DNA of 64,000 bases from Chryseobacterium balustinum (GTDB lineage: Bacteria > Bacteroidota > Bacteroidia > Flavobacteriales > Weeksellaceae): contig NZ_FUZE01000001.1 in NCBI RefSeq assembly GCF_900168205.1, positions 62,001-126,000 on the forward strand, in the 5' to 3' direction. The translations under genes and the position numbers were made by a program. Within the stretch, counting starts at the first letter, position 1, and every line of letters starts with the position of its first letter. Below the pieces are notes generated by a model. The model worked only from the letters and a program-made list of their open reading frames with translations. It was not told the DNA's origin and made no database searches. This document shows, piece by piece, positions 53,122 to 62,211 of this stretch.

Positions 53122-53234
53122 CTAGTCATTCAGTTTCAAAACTGCCATAAATGCAGATTGCGGAACTTCTATTCTACCAATTTGCTTCATCTTCTTTTTA
53201 CCCTCTTTCTGTTTCTCAAGAAGCTTTCTCTTTC
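53122..53234 (-). pseudogene. Displaced copy of the lepA 3' end
   Basis: 113 bases about 97% identical to the true lepA end at 54406-54518 (differences at about three positions). It still encodes the last 37 residues in frame ([20 protein letters not shown], then IEVPQ and so on to LKLND and a stop), with one conservative change (Val to Ile). It has no start and lies 1.28 kb past the real gene end, on the other side of the RhuM gene. Confidence 0.9.
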
Positions 53235-53236
53235 CA

Positions 53237-54259
53237 TCATAATTTTTTTCTTCCTTTCTTGGGAGGGATTATTTTTTTAACCTCCTTATCAAAATCAGAT
53301 ATTATTTTTTGAGTTTTATTGAAAACTCCATATTCTTCAACCGCTTTTCTATCCGCAACTACCTTTGAAATTCTTCCCTTGCCTTCTAGAACTTTATATT
53401 CATTAAAGTTTAGAAACTTATTAACACTTTCAGCAAGTTGTTGCATTGTAAAGGTATTTTGCCTTTCTATCAATCCTTCTATGTAATCAAAATATCCTGA
53501 AACAGTTCTTTCCAACTGCTGTATCTCTTTCTCTTGAAGATAATTTTTTGCAACTACTACATCTTGTTTTAAAATTCTTCCATCTGGAGCATTTTTCCAC
53601 GTAGCTAACCCCATATTTTCTCTTGCTTTATTAGCAGAAGAATAAATAATTTCTGGTGCTGTTTTTCCTGTTATCGCATAATGAAATTTATTCTGAACCA
53701 TAGCATAAAATCCTTTTGTTATCTCAGAATTTTTATCATAATCTATGCTACATTCTGCAAAAATATCAGTAACCTGTTGATAGATCCTTCTTTCACTAGC
53801 TCTAATAGAGCGGATTCTTTGGAGTAATTCTTTAAAATAGTCTTTACCAAATATTGTTTGACCTTGTTTCAATCTATTATCATCTAAAATAAAGCCTTTA
53901 ATAATATATTCTTTTAAAGTTTGCGTCGCCCAAATCCTGAATTGAGTAGCCTTTGTAGAATTCACCCTATAACCAACAGAAATAATAGCATCTAGATTAT
54001 AAAACTCTATTTCTCTACTTACGCTTCTATCCCCCTCTTGCTGAACTTGTGCAATTTTTGCACTTGTTGATTTTTTTTGAAGTTCAGCCGTCTCATAAAT
54101 ATTACCTAAATGCTTAGTAATCACACTCCTATCTACACCAAACAATTCTGCTATAGTTTTTTGGGTTAACCATACAGACTCATCCTGTAATAATACATTA
54201 AGTCTCACATCTCCTTTAGGAGTGGTGTAAAGAATAAAGCTTGAGGTATTTTCTTCCAT
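53237..54259 (-). CDS. Virulence RhuM family protein
   Basis: 340 residues, full length. Named after the SPI-3 gene of Salmonella; activity unknown. N-terminal region ([50 protein letters not shown]) looks like a phage-antirepressor or helix-turn-helix domain; the middle has [23 protein letters not shown], and [24 protein letters not shown] follows. Its stop codon lies 3 bases beyond the displaced lepA end, and the gene is bounded by two lepA terminator copies, consistent with being inserted cargo. Confidence 0.92.
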   Translation of the reverse strand: MEENTSSFILYTTPKGDVRLNVLLQDESVWLTQKTIAELFGVDRSVITKHLGNIYETAELQKKSTSAKIAQVQQEGDRSVSREIEFYNLDAIISVGYRVNSTKATQFRIWATQTLKEYIIKGFILDDNRLKQGQTIFGKDYFKELLQRIRSIRASERRIYQQVTDIFAECSIDYDKNSEITKGFYAMVQNKFHYAITGKTAPEIIYSSANKARENMGLATWKNAPDGRILKQDVVVAKNYLQEKEIQQLERTVSGYFDYIEGLIERQNTFTMQQLAESVNKFLNFNEYKVLEGKGRISKVVADRKAVEEYGVFNKTQKIISDFDKEVKKIIPPKKGRKKL

Positions 54260-54350
54260 AGAGTAAATTTCTAAAAAAATTTCTAAAAAATAAAATTTTA
54301 AAATGTCTATTATTAAACTTTTCCCTAAACTCTCTAATACCTACTAAAAA

Positions 54351-54381
54351 AAATCTGCAGAAAATTAATTTCTGCAGATTT
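54351..54381 (-). terminator. Terminator of lepA
   Basis: 13-bp stem AAATCTGCAGAAA / TTTCTGCAGATTT with a 5-base loop, 25 bases past the lepA stop. Confidence 0.88.
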
Positions 54382-54405
54382 ATATTTTAAAATGAATCGA
54401 TGACA

Positions 54406-54518
54406 CTAGTCATTCAGTTTCAAAACAGCCATAAATGCAGATTGCGGAACTTCTACTCTACCAATTTGCTTCATCTTCTTTTTACCCTCTTTCTGTTTCT
54501 CAAGAAGTTTTCTCTTTC
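54406..54518 (-). repeat. Direct repeat: 3' end of lepA in use
   Basis: The part of lepA that is duplicated at 53122-53234. The two starts are 1284 bases apart. Confidence 0.9.
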
Positions 54519-56202
54519 TTGAAATATCTCCTCCGTAACATTTTGCAGTAACGTCTTTTCTTAAAGCTTTAATGGTTTCTCTTGCAATAACTTTCGCTCC
54601 TAAAGCAGCCTGAACAGCAATATCAAACTGTTGTCTAGGAATTAGTTCACGCAATTTCTCACACATTCTTTTACCAATGTAATAGGCATTAGAATCGTGA
54701 ATTAATGAAGATAAAGCATCCACCATATCTCCATTAATAAGAATATCCATTTTCACTAATTTAGAAGCACGCATTCCGATTGGTGAATAATCGAATGAAG
54801 CATATCCTTTAGAAATAGATTTTAATCTGTCATAGAAATCGAAAACAACTTCCGCCAAAGGCATATTGAAGGTTAGCTCTACTCTATCAGCTGTCAAATA
54901 ACTTTGGTTAACAATTTCACCTCTTTTCTCAATACACAATGTCATTACCGCTCCAACGAAATCAGATTTTGTAATGATAGAAGCTTTAATATAAGGCTCT
55001 TCTACTCTATCTAAAAGATTAGGATCAATCATTTCAGACGGGTTGTTAATCAAGATGGCTGTATCAGGATCTTTTTTAGAATATCCGTGATACGAAACGT
55101 TGGGAACCGTAGTAATCACGTTCATATTGAATTCTCTCTCTAATCGTTCCTGAACAATTTCCATGTGAAGCATTCCTAAGAATCCGCAACGGAAACCAAA
55201 ACCTAATGCTGCTGAGCTTTCAGGTTCGAAAACTAAAGAAGCATCATTTAATCTTAATTTTTCTAATGAAAATCTTAATTCTTCGAAATCTTCAGATTCG
55301 ATAGGATAAATTCCGGCAAAAACCATTGGTTTTACTTCTTCAAAACCATCAATCGGTCCATCAGCAGGATTTACAAAAGAAGTAATGGTATCTCCTACTT
55401 TTACTTCACGAGCATCTTTAATACCGGAAATAAGATAACCTACGTCACCACACTCCACCGTTTTTTTGGGTACTTGCTTTAGCTTTAAAGTTCCTACTTC
55501 ATCAGCGCCGTATTCTTTTCCTGTTGCAAAAAATTTGATTTTTTCGTTTTTAGAAATACTTCCATTAACAATTTTAAAATACGCTTCAATACCTCTGAAC
55601 GGATTGTAAACAGAGTCAAAAATTAATGCCTGAAGTGGCGCATTTGGATCTCCAACTGGTGGTGGAACCCTATTTACAATCTGCTCAAGCAGTTCATGAA
55701 CGCCTTCTCCTGTTTTACCAGAAACTCGAAGAACGTCTTCGTATTTACAACCTAGAAGTCCCATAATTTCATCGGTAACTTCTTCAGGATTAGCAGACGG
55801 AAGATCTATTTTATTAAGGATTGGAATAATTTCCAAATCATTTTCTAAAGCCAGATACAAATTACTAATCGTTTGTGCCTGAATACTTTGCGCAGCATCT
55901 ACAATCAAAAGCGCACCTTCGCAAGCAGCAATCGAACGAGAAACTTCGTAAGAAAAATCTACGTGTCCTGGTGTATCGATAAGGTTTAATATATATTTTT
56001 CGCCATTAAGCTCATAATCCATCTGGATGGCGTGAGATTTAATCGTAATCCCACGTTCTTTCTCCAAATCCATATCATCGAGCGTCTGAGATTGTAATTC
56101 TCTTTGGGTCACCGTATTGGTGTACTCCAAAAGACGGTCTGCCAAAGTAGATTTACCGTGGTCGATATGAGCGATTATGCAAAAATTTCGTATGTTTTTC
56201 AT
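54406..56202 (-). CDS. lepA: Elongation factor 4 (LepA)
   Basis: 598 residues, full length. Ribosomal back-translocase GTPase. G1 AHIDHGKST (about 11-19), G3 DTPGHVDF (about 77-84), G4 NKID (about 131-134), then domains II and III, the EF-G-like domain V and the LepA-specific C-terminal domain ([20 protein letters not shown]). The 3' end is duplicated downstream. Confidence 0.97.
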   Translation of the reverse strand: MKNIRNFCIIAHIDHGKSTLADRLLEYTNTVTQRELQSQTLDDMDLEKERGITIKSHAIQMDYELNGEKYILNLIDTPGHVDFSYEVSRSIAACEGALLIVDAAQSIQAQTISNLYLALENDLEIIPILNKIDLPSANPEEVTDEIMGLLGCKYEDVLRVSGKTGEGVHELLEQIVNRVPPPVGDPNAPLQALIFDSVYNPFRGIEAYFKIVNGSISKNEKIKFFATGKEYGADEVGTLKLKQVPKKTVECGDVGYLISGIKDAREVKVGDTITSFVNPADGPIDGFEEVKPMVFAGIYPIESEDFEELRFSLEKLRLNDASLVFEPESSAALGFGFRCGFLGMLHMEIVQERLEREFNMNVITTVPNVSYHGYSKKDPDTAILINNPSEMIDPNLLDRVEEPYIKASIITKSDFVGAVMTLCIEKRGEIVNQSYLTADRVELTFNMPLAEVVFDFYDRLKSISKGYASFDYSPIGMRASKLVKMDILINGDMVDALSSLIHDSNAYYIGKRMCEKLRELIPRQQFDIAVQAALGAKVIARETIKALRKDVTAKCYGGDISRKRKLLEKQKEGKKKMKQIGRVEVPQSAFMAVLKLND

Positions 56203-56221
56203 TTAAGAACTATGTAATTTG

Positions 56222-56229
56222 CAAAGATA
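56222..56229 (-). promoter_or_regulatory. -7 promoter element of lepA
   Basis: TATCTTTG on the minus strand matches TANNTTTG, 19 bases before the ATG. Confidence 0.45.
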
Positions 56230-56275
56230 ACAATTTGAAGGATAATTTATCATTCTTAATTTTACGGAGAGGAAA

Positions 56276-57310
56276 TTATTTTTCAAAAACATAAGCTCCT
56301 GTTAAAGAATCAATATAAACATTTGCTTCTATAGTAGATTTAAAACCAATTCCGTTTATTGCTCCACTGTTCCTGTTCGAACCCGAATCTATTGCTGCTC
56401 CAATAACAGCGCCTACAACTCCTCCTGCAACAGCACCAACAAGAACACCTCCCGTTTTGGATTCTTCAAAAAGATTTGCTCTTGAAGAGTAAATATAAAA
56501 TCCTTTTTCATTTTTTTTCATTTCATCAAAACCCACTGGTGTAAGTTTGTACCCCTTACCTTCTTCCACATAGCAATACATTTCTGATAAAGAAGTTTGT
56601 ACGTCTTTATCTATCAGTTTTACCACTTTACCATTTTTATTTTTTTTAAGAGAATAATTCGCATTAGGCTCTTGTTTATAAAAGCTTTTAAAATCAGTAT
56701 AAACTCCCTCTTTTAATTCAGAATTATTTAAAGCATTATAATTTTTACTTAAATATTTACTGTAATTATGAATCTCATTTTCAGGAATTGAATAAGAAGT
56801 AACCGTATTAGTATAAGAAGCCTTGATAAAGTCTGTGATAATCTCTGAAATCTGCTCAGCCAAATATTTCGGTGCGTGAGCCACTCTTTTAGGGTTGCAA
56901 ACAATCACATTATCAAAACGATAAATAAAATAGTAATTATTATTTCTTTTTAGAAAACTTGAAACTTTTATTTTGGTTTTGGCATAAGGATATTCTTTAT
57001 CTGAGTCTTGCTCATTATAGACTTTTAATTCTTCCAATACTACAACAATGTCTGTATTACCCGTCTTTTTATTGTCTTTTAAAAACCAACTTTCTACGTG
57101 ACTTTTCAAATCTTCATCTTCAAATCTTATAGTTACAAGTTCTCCTTTATCATCTATTTTACCGATATTTTTATCAGTCCTGTTATCTATTAAGGTAAGT
57201 GATCTGGTAAGAGATTTTCTATCTTTAATACTTTGATCAAGCTTAATGAATTCTGTTTTTTGGGCAGAGATACTTATTGAAATAATCAAAAAGAAAAATA
57301 TTTTTATCAT
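56276..57310 (-). CDS. Secreted protein with C-terminal glycine zipper
   Basis: 344 residues from the ATG at 57310 (MIKIFFFLIISISISAQ, a signal peptide); an upstream TTG frame lies in the promoter. No recognised family. From about residue 290, GGVLVGAVAGGVVGAVIGAAID is a glycine-zipper segment expected to insert in or span a membrane. The remainder is mixed alpha/beta with many Lys/Asn. A TATTTTTG box sits 15 bases upstream. Confidence 0.65.
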   Translation of the reverse strand: MIKIFFFLIISISISAQKTEFIKLDQSIKDRKSLTRSLTLIDNRTDKNIGKIDDKGELVTIRFEDEDLKSHVESWFLKDNKKTGNTDIVVVLEELKVYNEQDSDKEYPYAKTKIKVSSFLKRNNNYYFIYRFDNVIVCNPKRVAHAPKYLAEQISEIITDFIKASYTNTVTSYSIPENEIHNYSKYLSKNYNALNNSELKEGVYTDFKSFYKQEPNANYSLKKNKNGKVVKLIDKDVQTSLSEMYCYVEEGKGYKLTPVGFDEMKKNEKGFYIYSSRANLFEESKTGGVLVGAVAGGVVGAVIGAAIDSGSNRNSGAINGIGFKSTIEANVYIDSLTGAYVFEK

Positions 57311-57325
57311 AATTATTTTTTTTTG

Positions 57326-57333
57326 CAAAAATA
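57326..57333 (-). promoter_or_regulatory. -7 promoter element of the glycine-zipper gene
   Basis: TATTTTTG on the minus strand matches TANNTTTG; it fixes the start at the downstream ATG. Confidence 0.5.
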
Positions 57334-57352
57334 GATATTTCCTAAAAACTAA

Positions 57353-57383
57353 ACGACCCTTACAATAAATTGTAAGAGTCGTC
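57353..57383 (-). terminator. Terminator of the sigma factor operon
   Basis: Imperfect stem ACGACCCTTACAA / TTGTAAGAGTCGT with a 4-base loop, about 20 bases past the stop. Confidence 0.7.
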
Positions 57384-57404
57384 CAACATTAAAAAAATAA
57401 ACTA

Positions 57405-57917
57405 TTATGGAGTTTGCTTTGCTCCTGAAGTATTTTTTTTACCACCATGAGGGTGTTTTTCATTCATTTTATCTCTCATCATTCCTTCAGATTGAAAAAG
57501 CTTCAAAACCTTTTGACAAGGAATCACAGTCTGCATCTTCTCAGCATACTTTTTTCTGTTATCAAATAGTTTTTGACCTACTTCAAAACTTTGCTGCAAT
57601 TTTACTTTTGCTTCATCCTCAGAAAGTTTTTCAGGATCAAAATTAGAATCAAATTGATTTTTTATATGTTTCTGATTATCTAAATATTCGTTGTACATTG
57701 CAGTAAACTCAGCTTTATCCTGTGGAGCAACATCCAGCATATCAATAACCATATTATTTCTAAATTGGGTAAGAAGTGCTTTTCTTTCATCTGGCGAAAG
57801 ATTGTTTATTACCTCTTTTCTTTGATCTGGATTCATTTTTTTCCAATCATAATCCTTGATTTGTGCGCTGAGCCCCAAACCTGAGATAATAAAAAGTGTA
57901 AATAATAATTTTTTCAT
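57405..57917 (-). CDS. Secreted helical protein of the sigma factor operon
   Basis: 170 residues with signal peptide (about 1-18, LFTLFIISGLGLSAQ). Helical, charged, with NLSPDERKALLTQFR (about 39-53) echoing the LTxxQ repeats of Spy/CpxP periplasmic sensor-chaperones, and a His/Gly/Lys-rich tail. The third-gene position after an ECF sigma and its putative anti-sigma suggests an envelope-stress sensor or chaperone, but this is inference. Confidence 0.6.
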   Translation of the reverse strand: MKKLLFTLFIISGLGLSAQIKDYDWKKMNPDQRKEVINNLSPDERKALLTQFRNNMVIDMLDVAPQDKAEFTAMYNEYLDNQKHIKNQFDSNFDPEKLSEDEAKVKLQQSFEVGQKLFDNRKKYAEKMQTVIPCQKVLKLFQSEGMMRDKMNEKHPHGGKKNTSGAKQTP

Positions 57918-57924
57918 CTTTCTT

Positions 57925-58644
57925 TTAATTATATAAATCTAAATAAACATCTTGGCTAGAATTGTTTGCCAATTCTGCTATTTCCGAATTGTTAAGCGAT
58001 TCTAAATATTCGTTCATATGGATTTCATTAACCGTTTTTACCGTTTTTTTATTCTTCTTTTCAGAATCATTATTAGCAACTTTCGAAACGATGGACTTTA
58101 TATTCATCTGTTTTTCAGTTCTTTGATTCGGATTTTCTATCGAAGTTAAATCTGATTCCAAAGTTTCATATGCAAGTTGACTTTCTTTCTTAGGTGCAGT
58201 TCTGTTATCAGTATAGTTAAGGTTTGAATCTCCATTGGTTGAAGAATCTGAGTTTAAATTATAAACAAAAGTCGACCCAAAAATAAGAGCTAAAGACGCT
58301 GCTGCTGCATATCCCCAATTCATTTTGAAAATTGGAGCTTTTCGCTCAGTCTTTATTTCACCCATCACTCTGTTCTGAATATTTTCAAACATATTTTCAG
58401 GTACTGCGTAAATGTTTTGGCGCTCTAATTTTTCCAGATCAAAACCTTGAACTCTGCTTAGAACCTTTTCCTGAATATCTTCAAATATATTCTCAGAAAC
58501 TTTGTAAATATTTTTACGTTCTAAATTCTCCAGATCAAAATCTTTTACTCCACTCAACACCTTATCCTGAATATTTTCAAACATATTTTCAGGTACTGCG
58601 TAAATGTTTTGGCGTTCTAAATTATCTAGATCAAAATCTTTCAT
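57925..58644 (-). CDS. Putative anti-sigma factor with triplicated N-terminal motif
   Basis: 239 residues from the ATG at 58644 (MKDFDLDNL); a TTG start 15 bases earlier is possible. The first 97 residues are three copies of a 32-residue unit built on FDL-x-x-LER-x-NIY-x-V-x-EN-x-FE-x-IQ. One membrane segment follows (about 107-127, WGYAAAASLALIFGSTFVYNL), then a Ser/Thr/Asn-rich periplasmic part. The layout (cytoplasmic sigma-binding part, TM, periplasmic tail) and the spacing of 18 bases from the sigma gene suggest an anti-sigma; no ZAS zinc motif is seen. Confidence 0.7.
   Translation of the reverse strand: MKDFDLDNLERQNIYAVPENMFENIQDKVLSGVKDFDLENLERKNIYKVSENIFEDIQEKVLSRVQGFDLEKLERQNIYAVPENMFENIQNRVMGEIKTERKAPIFKMNWGYAAAASLALIFGSTFVYNLNSDSSTNGDSNLNYTDNRTAPKKESQLAYETLESDLTSIENPNQRTEKQMNIKSIVSKVANNDSEKKNKKTVKTVNEIHMNEYLESLNNSEIAELANNSSQDVYLDLYN
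58354..58641 (-). repeat. Three tandem 96-base coding repeats in the anti-sigma gene
   Basis: Units about 58641-58546, 58545-58450 and 58449-58354. Units 1 and 3 share about 50 nearly identical bases (ending in the GTAAATGTTTTGGCG region), unit 2 is more diverged, indicating a recent duplication between 1 and 3. Confidence 0.85.
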
Positions 58645-58662
58645 GTTGTAGGTTCTCAAAAA

Positions 58663-59214
58663 TTATCTCTCGTAATTCTCTTTGATATATTCTTCTATTT
58701 TCTGTTTGGCATAATGATAATTTGTTTTTAAAGTTCCTACCGACATATCAACTATTTTAGATATCTCTTCGTAAGGTAAATCATCATAATACCGCATCAT
58801 AAATACCAGTTTCTGCTTTTCAGGCAGGCTCTGTATAGCTTTTTGCAAAAAAACTTGTATTTCTTCAGCATCACTGTGTGTATTATCGGCAACCAGATTT
58901 TGCATATAATATTCCGGATCTTCATCAGTTTTCTGCATTTTTTTCAGTTTATTGATTTGTTGCAGTGCTTCATTGGTGGCAATTCTGTACAGCCAAGTGT
59001 ACAACTGACTGTCATTCTTGAACTGATGAAAATTTTGGTAAGCTTTTATAAATGTTTCCTGCAAAGTATCCTGAGCAAGGTCTCCATCTACAATAATACG
59101 TCTGATGTGCCAATATAATCTACTCTGATAAGCATCCATCAACACCCGAATACCTTTTTCAAGCGTTCGTGGGTTTTGCATCAGCGCAATAATCTCTGCG
59201 TCTTTAATCTTCAT
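58663..59214 (-). CDS. RNA polymerase ECF-type sigma factor
   Basis: 183 residues. Region 2 (about 15-85, QSRLYWHIRRIIVDGDLAQDTLQETFIKAYQNFHQF and YTWLYRIATNEALQQI) and region 4 (about 125-178, LPEKQKLVFMMRYYDDLPYEEISKIV then MSVGTLKTNYHYAKQKI, the -35-binding helix-turn-helix). Heads an operon with the putative anti-sigma and the secreted helical protein; promoter TTG-22-TATTTTTG at 59240-59272. Confidence 0.95.
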   Translation of the reverse strand: MKIKDAEIIALMQNPRTLEKGIRVLMDAYQSRLYWHIRRIIVDGDLAQDTLQETFIKAYQNFHQFKNDSQLYTWLYRIATNEALQQINKLKKMQKTDEDPEYYMQNLVADNTHSDAEEIQVFLQKAIQSLPEKQKLVFMMRYYDDLPYEEISKIVDMSVGTLKTNYHYAKQKIEEYIKENYER

Positions 59215-59239
59215 AAGATGCTTTCATTGTTTTGGATTA

Positions 59240-59272
59240 CAAAAATATCTAAAAGTTAAATTACTTATTCAA
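59240..59272 (-). promoter_or_regulatory. Promoter of the sigma factor operon
   Basis: Minus strand TTG at 59272-59270, 22 bases, then TATTTTTG at 59247-59240, 25 bases before the ATG. Confidence 0.55.
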
Positions 59273-59370
59273 TTTTGAGTCCAATATATTAACTTTTAAG
59301 ATTTATATCAATAATATTAATTTGAAAACATCCGTTATCATTCAACTTTCCTTCCAAAACTAAAAACGCT

Positions 59371-59378
59371 TATCTTTG
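59371..59378 (+). promoter_or_regulatory. -7 promoter element of the DUF2520 gene
   Basis: TATCTTTG matches TANNTTTG and ends 4 bases before the ATG at 59383, predicting a leaderless transcript. Confidence 0.5.
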
Positions 59379-59382
59379 TTTT

Positions 59383-60135
59383 ATGCAAACAGTCATTATC
59401 GGTTCCGGGAATGTTGCCTATCATTTGGCAAAAGCTTTCGTTCAAAATGGTATTTCTATAACCCAAATTTTTGGAAGAAATGAGAAAGAACTTCAGAAAA
59501 TTTCTTCTGAATTAAATATTTCCTATTCCACAGAAAATCTGGAAGATGCAGATCTATATATTATTTGTGTAAGTGATAATTCTATAGAAAATGTTTCAAA
59601 AATTATCTCTAAAAAAGATTGTTTAGTTGCTCATACTTCAGGTTCTTTACCTAAAGAAGTTTTGACAGGGGAGTACAGAAGATCAAGCTTTTACCCTTTA
59701 CAGACTTTTTCAAAAACTAAAGATTTAGATTACACGAAAATTCCTTTTTTTATTGAAACTGAAAATGAAAAAGACCAGAAAATCTTAACTGATCTAACTT
59801 CCAAAATTTCAGAAAATGTAATGGAAAGTACTCATGAAAAGAGAAAATATATTCATTTAACGGCGGTTTTTGCCTGCAATTTTGTGAATCATCTTTTTGC
59901 AAGAGCTAAAGAAATTTCAGATGCTCAAGAAATTCCGTTCGATTATTTTTTACCGTTGATCAATGAGACCGTTCAGAAGATCTCTGAAATAGAGCCAAAA
60001 TCAGCACAAACCGGACCCGCAGTGAGAAATGATAAAAGAGTTTTGGAATTACACGAACAGTTATTAAAAGACGAAAGTCTTGAGATTTATAAGACAATGA
60101 ATCAATCGATTAAAACGATGTATAAATTGCCATAA
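59383..60135 (+). CDS. Rossmann-like and DUF2520 domain-containing protein
   Basis: 250 residues. N-terminal NAD(P)-type Rossmann (VIIGSGNVAYHLAKAF, about 3-18, and ADLYIICVSDNSI, about 56-68) and a C-terminal all-helical DUF2520 (about 125-250, IHLTAVFACNFVNHLF). Related to pyrroline-carboxylate reductase/TyrA-type dehydrogenases; substrate unknown. Starts a plus-strand series of housekeeping genes. Confidence 0.92.
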   Translation: MQTVIIGSGNVAYHLAKAFVQNGISITQIFGRNEKELQKISSELNISYSTENLEDADLYIICVSDNSIENVSKIISKKDCLVAHTSGSLPKEVLTGEYRRSSFYPLQTFSKTKDLDYTKIPFFIETENEKDQKILTDLTSKISENVMESTHEKRKYIHLTAVFACNFVNHLFARAKEISDAQEIPFDYFLPLINETVQKISEIEPKSAQTGPAVRNDKRVLELHEQLLKDESLEIYKTMNQSIKTMYKLP

Positions 60136-60140
60136 ATTTT

Positions 60141-60148
60141 TAACTTTG
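60141..60148 (+). promoter_or_regulatory. -7 promoter element before the SIMPL gene
   Basis: TAACTTTG matches TANNTTTG, 15 bases before the ATG at 60164; it covers a spurious TTG start. Confidence 0.4.
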
Positions 60149-60163
60149 AGGAAAACCAAAAAA

Positions 60164-60919
60164 ATGAATACAAACATTATCCGTTCCCTCATCATTGGAG
60201 CATCTATCGTTATTACAGCTTTTGTCTTGGGCTCAAGTTTTAAAAACAGAAATTTAAAACAAGATACAATTTCCGTTACTGGCCTTGGTTCTAAAGATTT
60301 TATTTCAGACGAAATAAGTTGGGGTGGAAGTTTCGACGCCAGTGCAATGGATGCAAAAGAAGCTTATAATTTGATCTCGCAAGACAAAGAAAAAGTAAAG
60401 GCTTTTTTCTACAGCAAAGGTTTCAAAGCAGGAGAGTTTGCTTTTGGTGGAGTTAATTTTTCAAGATCTTACCGTACAGTGACGACAAAAGAAGCAGACG
60501 GAACAGAAAAGTCTGAAGATATTTTTGATGGATATAAAGCGACTCAAAGTGTATTTTTCAGAGCTAAAAAGAATCCGGTCTTGATGAAAAAAATCGAAAG
60601 TGTGATCGACAAAACGGCCGAACTTATCAATAGAGGAGTACAGTTTGAGCCATCTTCAGCACAATATACTTATTCTGACCTTGCTTCATTGAAACACAGT
60701 TTAATAGAAGCGGGTTCAAAAGATGCCAAACAAAGAGCTGAAAAAATTGTAAAAAGTGCAGACGGAGATCTTGGGAAATTGAAAGACGCCTCCATGGGAG
60801 TCTTTCAGATCACAGCAAAAGGTTCTACTGATGAGGATAGTTATGGTGGAAATTTTGATACCTCAAGCAAGGAAAAATCAGCGAGAATTACAGTAAGACT
60901 TACTTACAATCTCGACTAA
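60164..60919 (+). CDS. SIMPL domain-containing protein
   Basis: 251 residues from the ATG at 60164 (MNTNIIRSLIIGASIVITAF). N-terminal signal or anchor (about 5-22), then a SIMPL/DUF541 domain (about 32-250; ISVTGLGSKDFISDEISWGGSF and KSARITVRLTYNLD at the end). Envelope-located; family function unclear, linked elsewhere to oxidative stress or IL-1 signalling kinase naming only. Confidence 0.88.
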   Translation: MNTNIIRSLIIGASIVITAFVLGSSFKNRNLKQDTISVTGLGSKDFISDEISWGGSFDASAMDAKEAYNLISQDKEKVKAFFYSKGFKAGEFAFGGVNFSRSYRTVTTKEADGTEKSEDIFDGYKATQSVFFRAKKNPVLMKKIESVIDKTAELINRGVQFEPSSAQYTYSDLASLKHSLIEAGSKDAKQRAEKIVKSADGDLGKLKDASMGVFQITAKGSTDEDSYGGNFDTSSKEKSARITVRLTYNLD

Positions 60920-61004
60920 AATATTTATTAATAAAAAACAAAGGATTAATAAATGCGATTGATTTAATTTTTTATCAATCATCATTTATCAATCATTAAT
61001 TAAA

Positions 61005-61523
61005 ATGAGTTATAAAGAGAAACTAAAAGACATAAAAGCATTTGTATTTGATGTAGACGGTGTATTCACAGACGGAAGTGTTTATTTGATGCCAGGTGGA
61101 AATATGAGCCGAGTAATGAATGTTTTGGATGGTTATGCAGTTGTAAAAGCTTTAAAAAATGATTATCTGATAGGTGTTATTACCGGAGGAAATGATGAAA
61201 TGGTGAGACACAGGATTAATTACTTGGGAATACAGGATTATTATGCAAAGTCTCATGATAAAATGGTGGATTATGAAGATTTTAAAGCTAAATATGATCT
61301 TAAAAACGAAGAAATTTTAACAATGGGAGACGATGTTCCGGATTTTCATATGATGCAGAATTCGGCAATTGCCACCTGTCCTGAAAATGCTGTTCCTGAA
61401 ATCAAAGGAATTGCAGATTATATTTCGCAAACCAAAGGTGGAAGTGGAGCAGTGCGTGATGTCATTGAGCAGGTAATGAAGGTTCAGGGAAAATGGCATG
61501 ATGATAATACGCAATCTGTATAA
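61005..61523 (+). CDS. KdsC-like HAD phosphatase (3-deoxy-D-manno-octulosonate 8-phosphate phosphatase type)
   Basis: 172 residues. HAD core: FDVDGVFTDGS (about 14-24, nucleophile and acid/base Asp), VITGGND (motif II Thr, about 65), a Lys in SHDKMVDYEDFK and GDDVPDF (about 113-119). Size and motifs fit KdsC, which makes Kdo for lipopolysaccharide; a YrbI-like activity on another sugar acid cannot be ruled out. Confidence 0.88.
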   Translation: MSYKEKLKDIKAFVFDVDGVFTDGSVYLMPGGNMSRVMNVLDGYAVVKALKNDYLIGVITGGNDEMVRHRINYLGIQDYYAKSHDKMVDYEDFKAKYDLKNEEILTMGDDVPDFHMMQNSAIATCPENAVPEIKGIADYISQTKGGSGAVRDVIEQVMKVQGKWHDDNTQSV

Positions 61524-61570
61524 TTATCAGATAGCAATTATCGTTTATCAATCATCATTTATAAATACTA

Positions 61571-62125
61571 ATGAAAATACTTTTAGCATCACAATCTCCG
61601 AGAAGGAAAGAGCTACTATCAAGTTTAGGTTTTGATTTTGAAGTCGTAAAAATTGACTGTGAAGAGATTTTACCTGACCATATAAAAATAGGAGAGGCCG
61701 CAGCTTATTTATCTGAATTAAAAGCCAATGCATTCAGAATTCTTCAAAAAGATGAAGTTTTATTGACCGCAGACACGGTCGTTGCCCATGAAAACCAGGT
61801 TTTAGGAAAACCAAAAGATGAAATGGAAGCAAGAGAAATGCTTCAGTCATTATCAGGAAAAATACATCAGGTCTATACGGGAATTACAATCAAAACTTTA
61901 GATAAGATCATCACCGAAACCGATGTTGCCGATGTAGAATTTGATGAAATCACTTCAGAAGAAATCGATTTTTATATTAAAAACTACAAACCATTCGACA
62001 AAGCAGGAAGTTACGGGATCCAAGAGTGGCTCGGAATGGCAAAGATTAAAAATATCAACGGAAGCTTTTATACCATAATGGGACTTCCAACGCATTTAGT
62101 TTATAAAATTTTGAAGGAATTATAA
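61571..62125 (+). CDS. Maf family nucleotide pyrophosphatase
   Basis: 184 residues. Signature ILLASQSPRRKELLSSLGF (about 3-21), catalytic ADTVVAHENQVLGKPKDEMEAREML (about 67-91) and GSYGIQEWLGMAKIKNINGSFYTIMGLP (about 147-174). Hydrolyses dTTP, UTP or modified nucleotides, keeping them out of DNA and RNA. Follows the KdsC-like gene by 47 bases of AT-rich repeat. Confidence 0.95.
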   Translation: MKILLASQSPRRKELLSSLGFDFEVVKIDCEEILPDHIKIGEAAAYLSELKANAFRILQKDEVLLTADTVVAHENQVLGKPKDEMEAREMLQSLSGKIHQVYTGITIKTLDKIITETDVADVEFDEITSEEIDFYIKNYKPFDKAGSYGIQEWLGMAKIKNINGSFYTIMGLPTHLVYKILKEL

Positions 62126-62211
62126 ATATTTTCAAAATAAAATTTTATTATTTTTACAAAATCATCAAACTGCTGATAATAAAAAGTAAATTAGCGAGTT
62201 ATATTGAAATA

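Noticed and set aside
53237..54259. RhuM module as part of a prophage.
   Set aside because: No integrase, structural or lysis gene lies within or next to the duplicated lepA ends.
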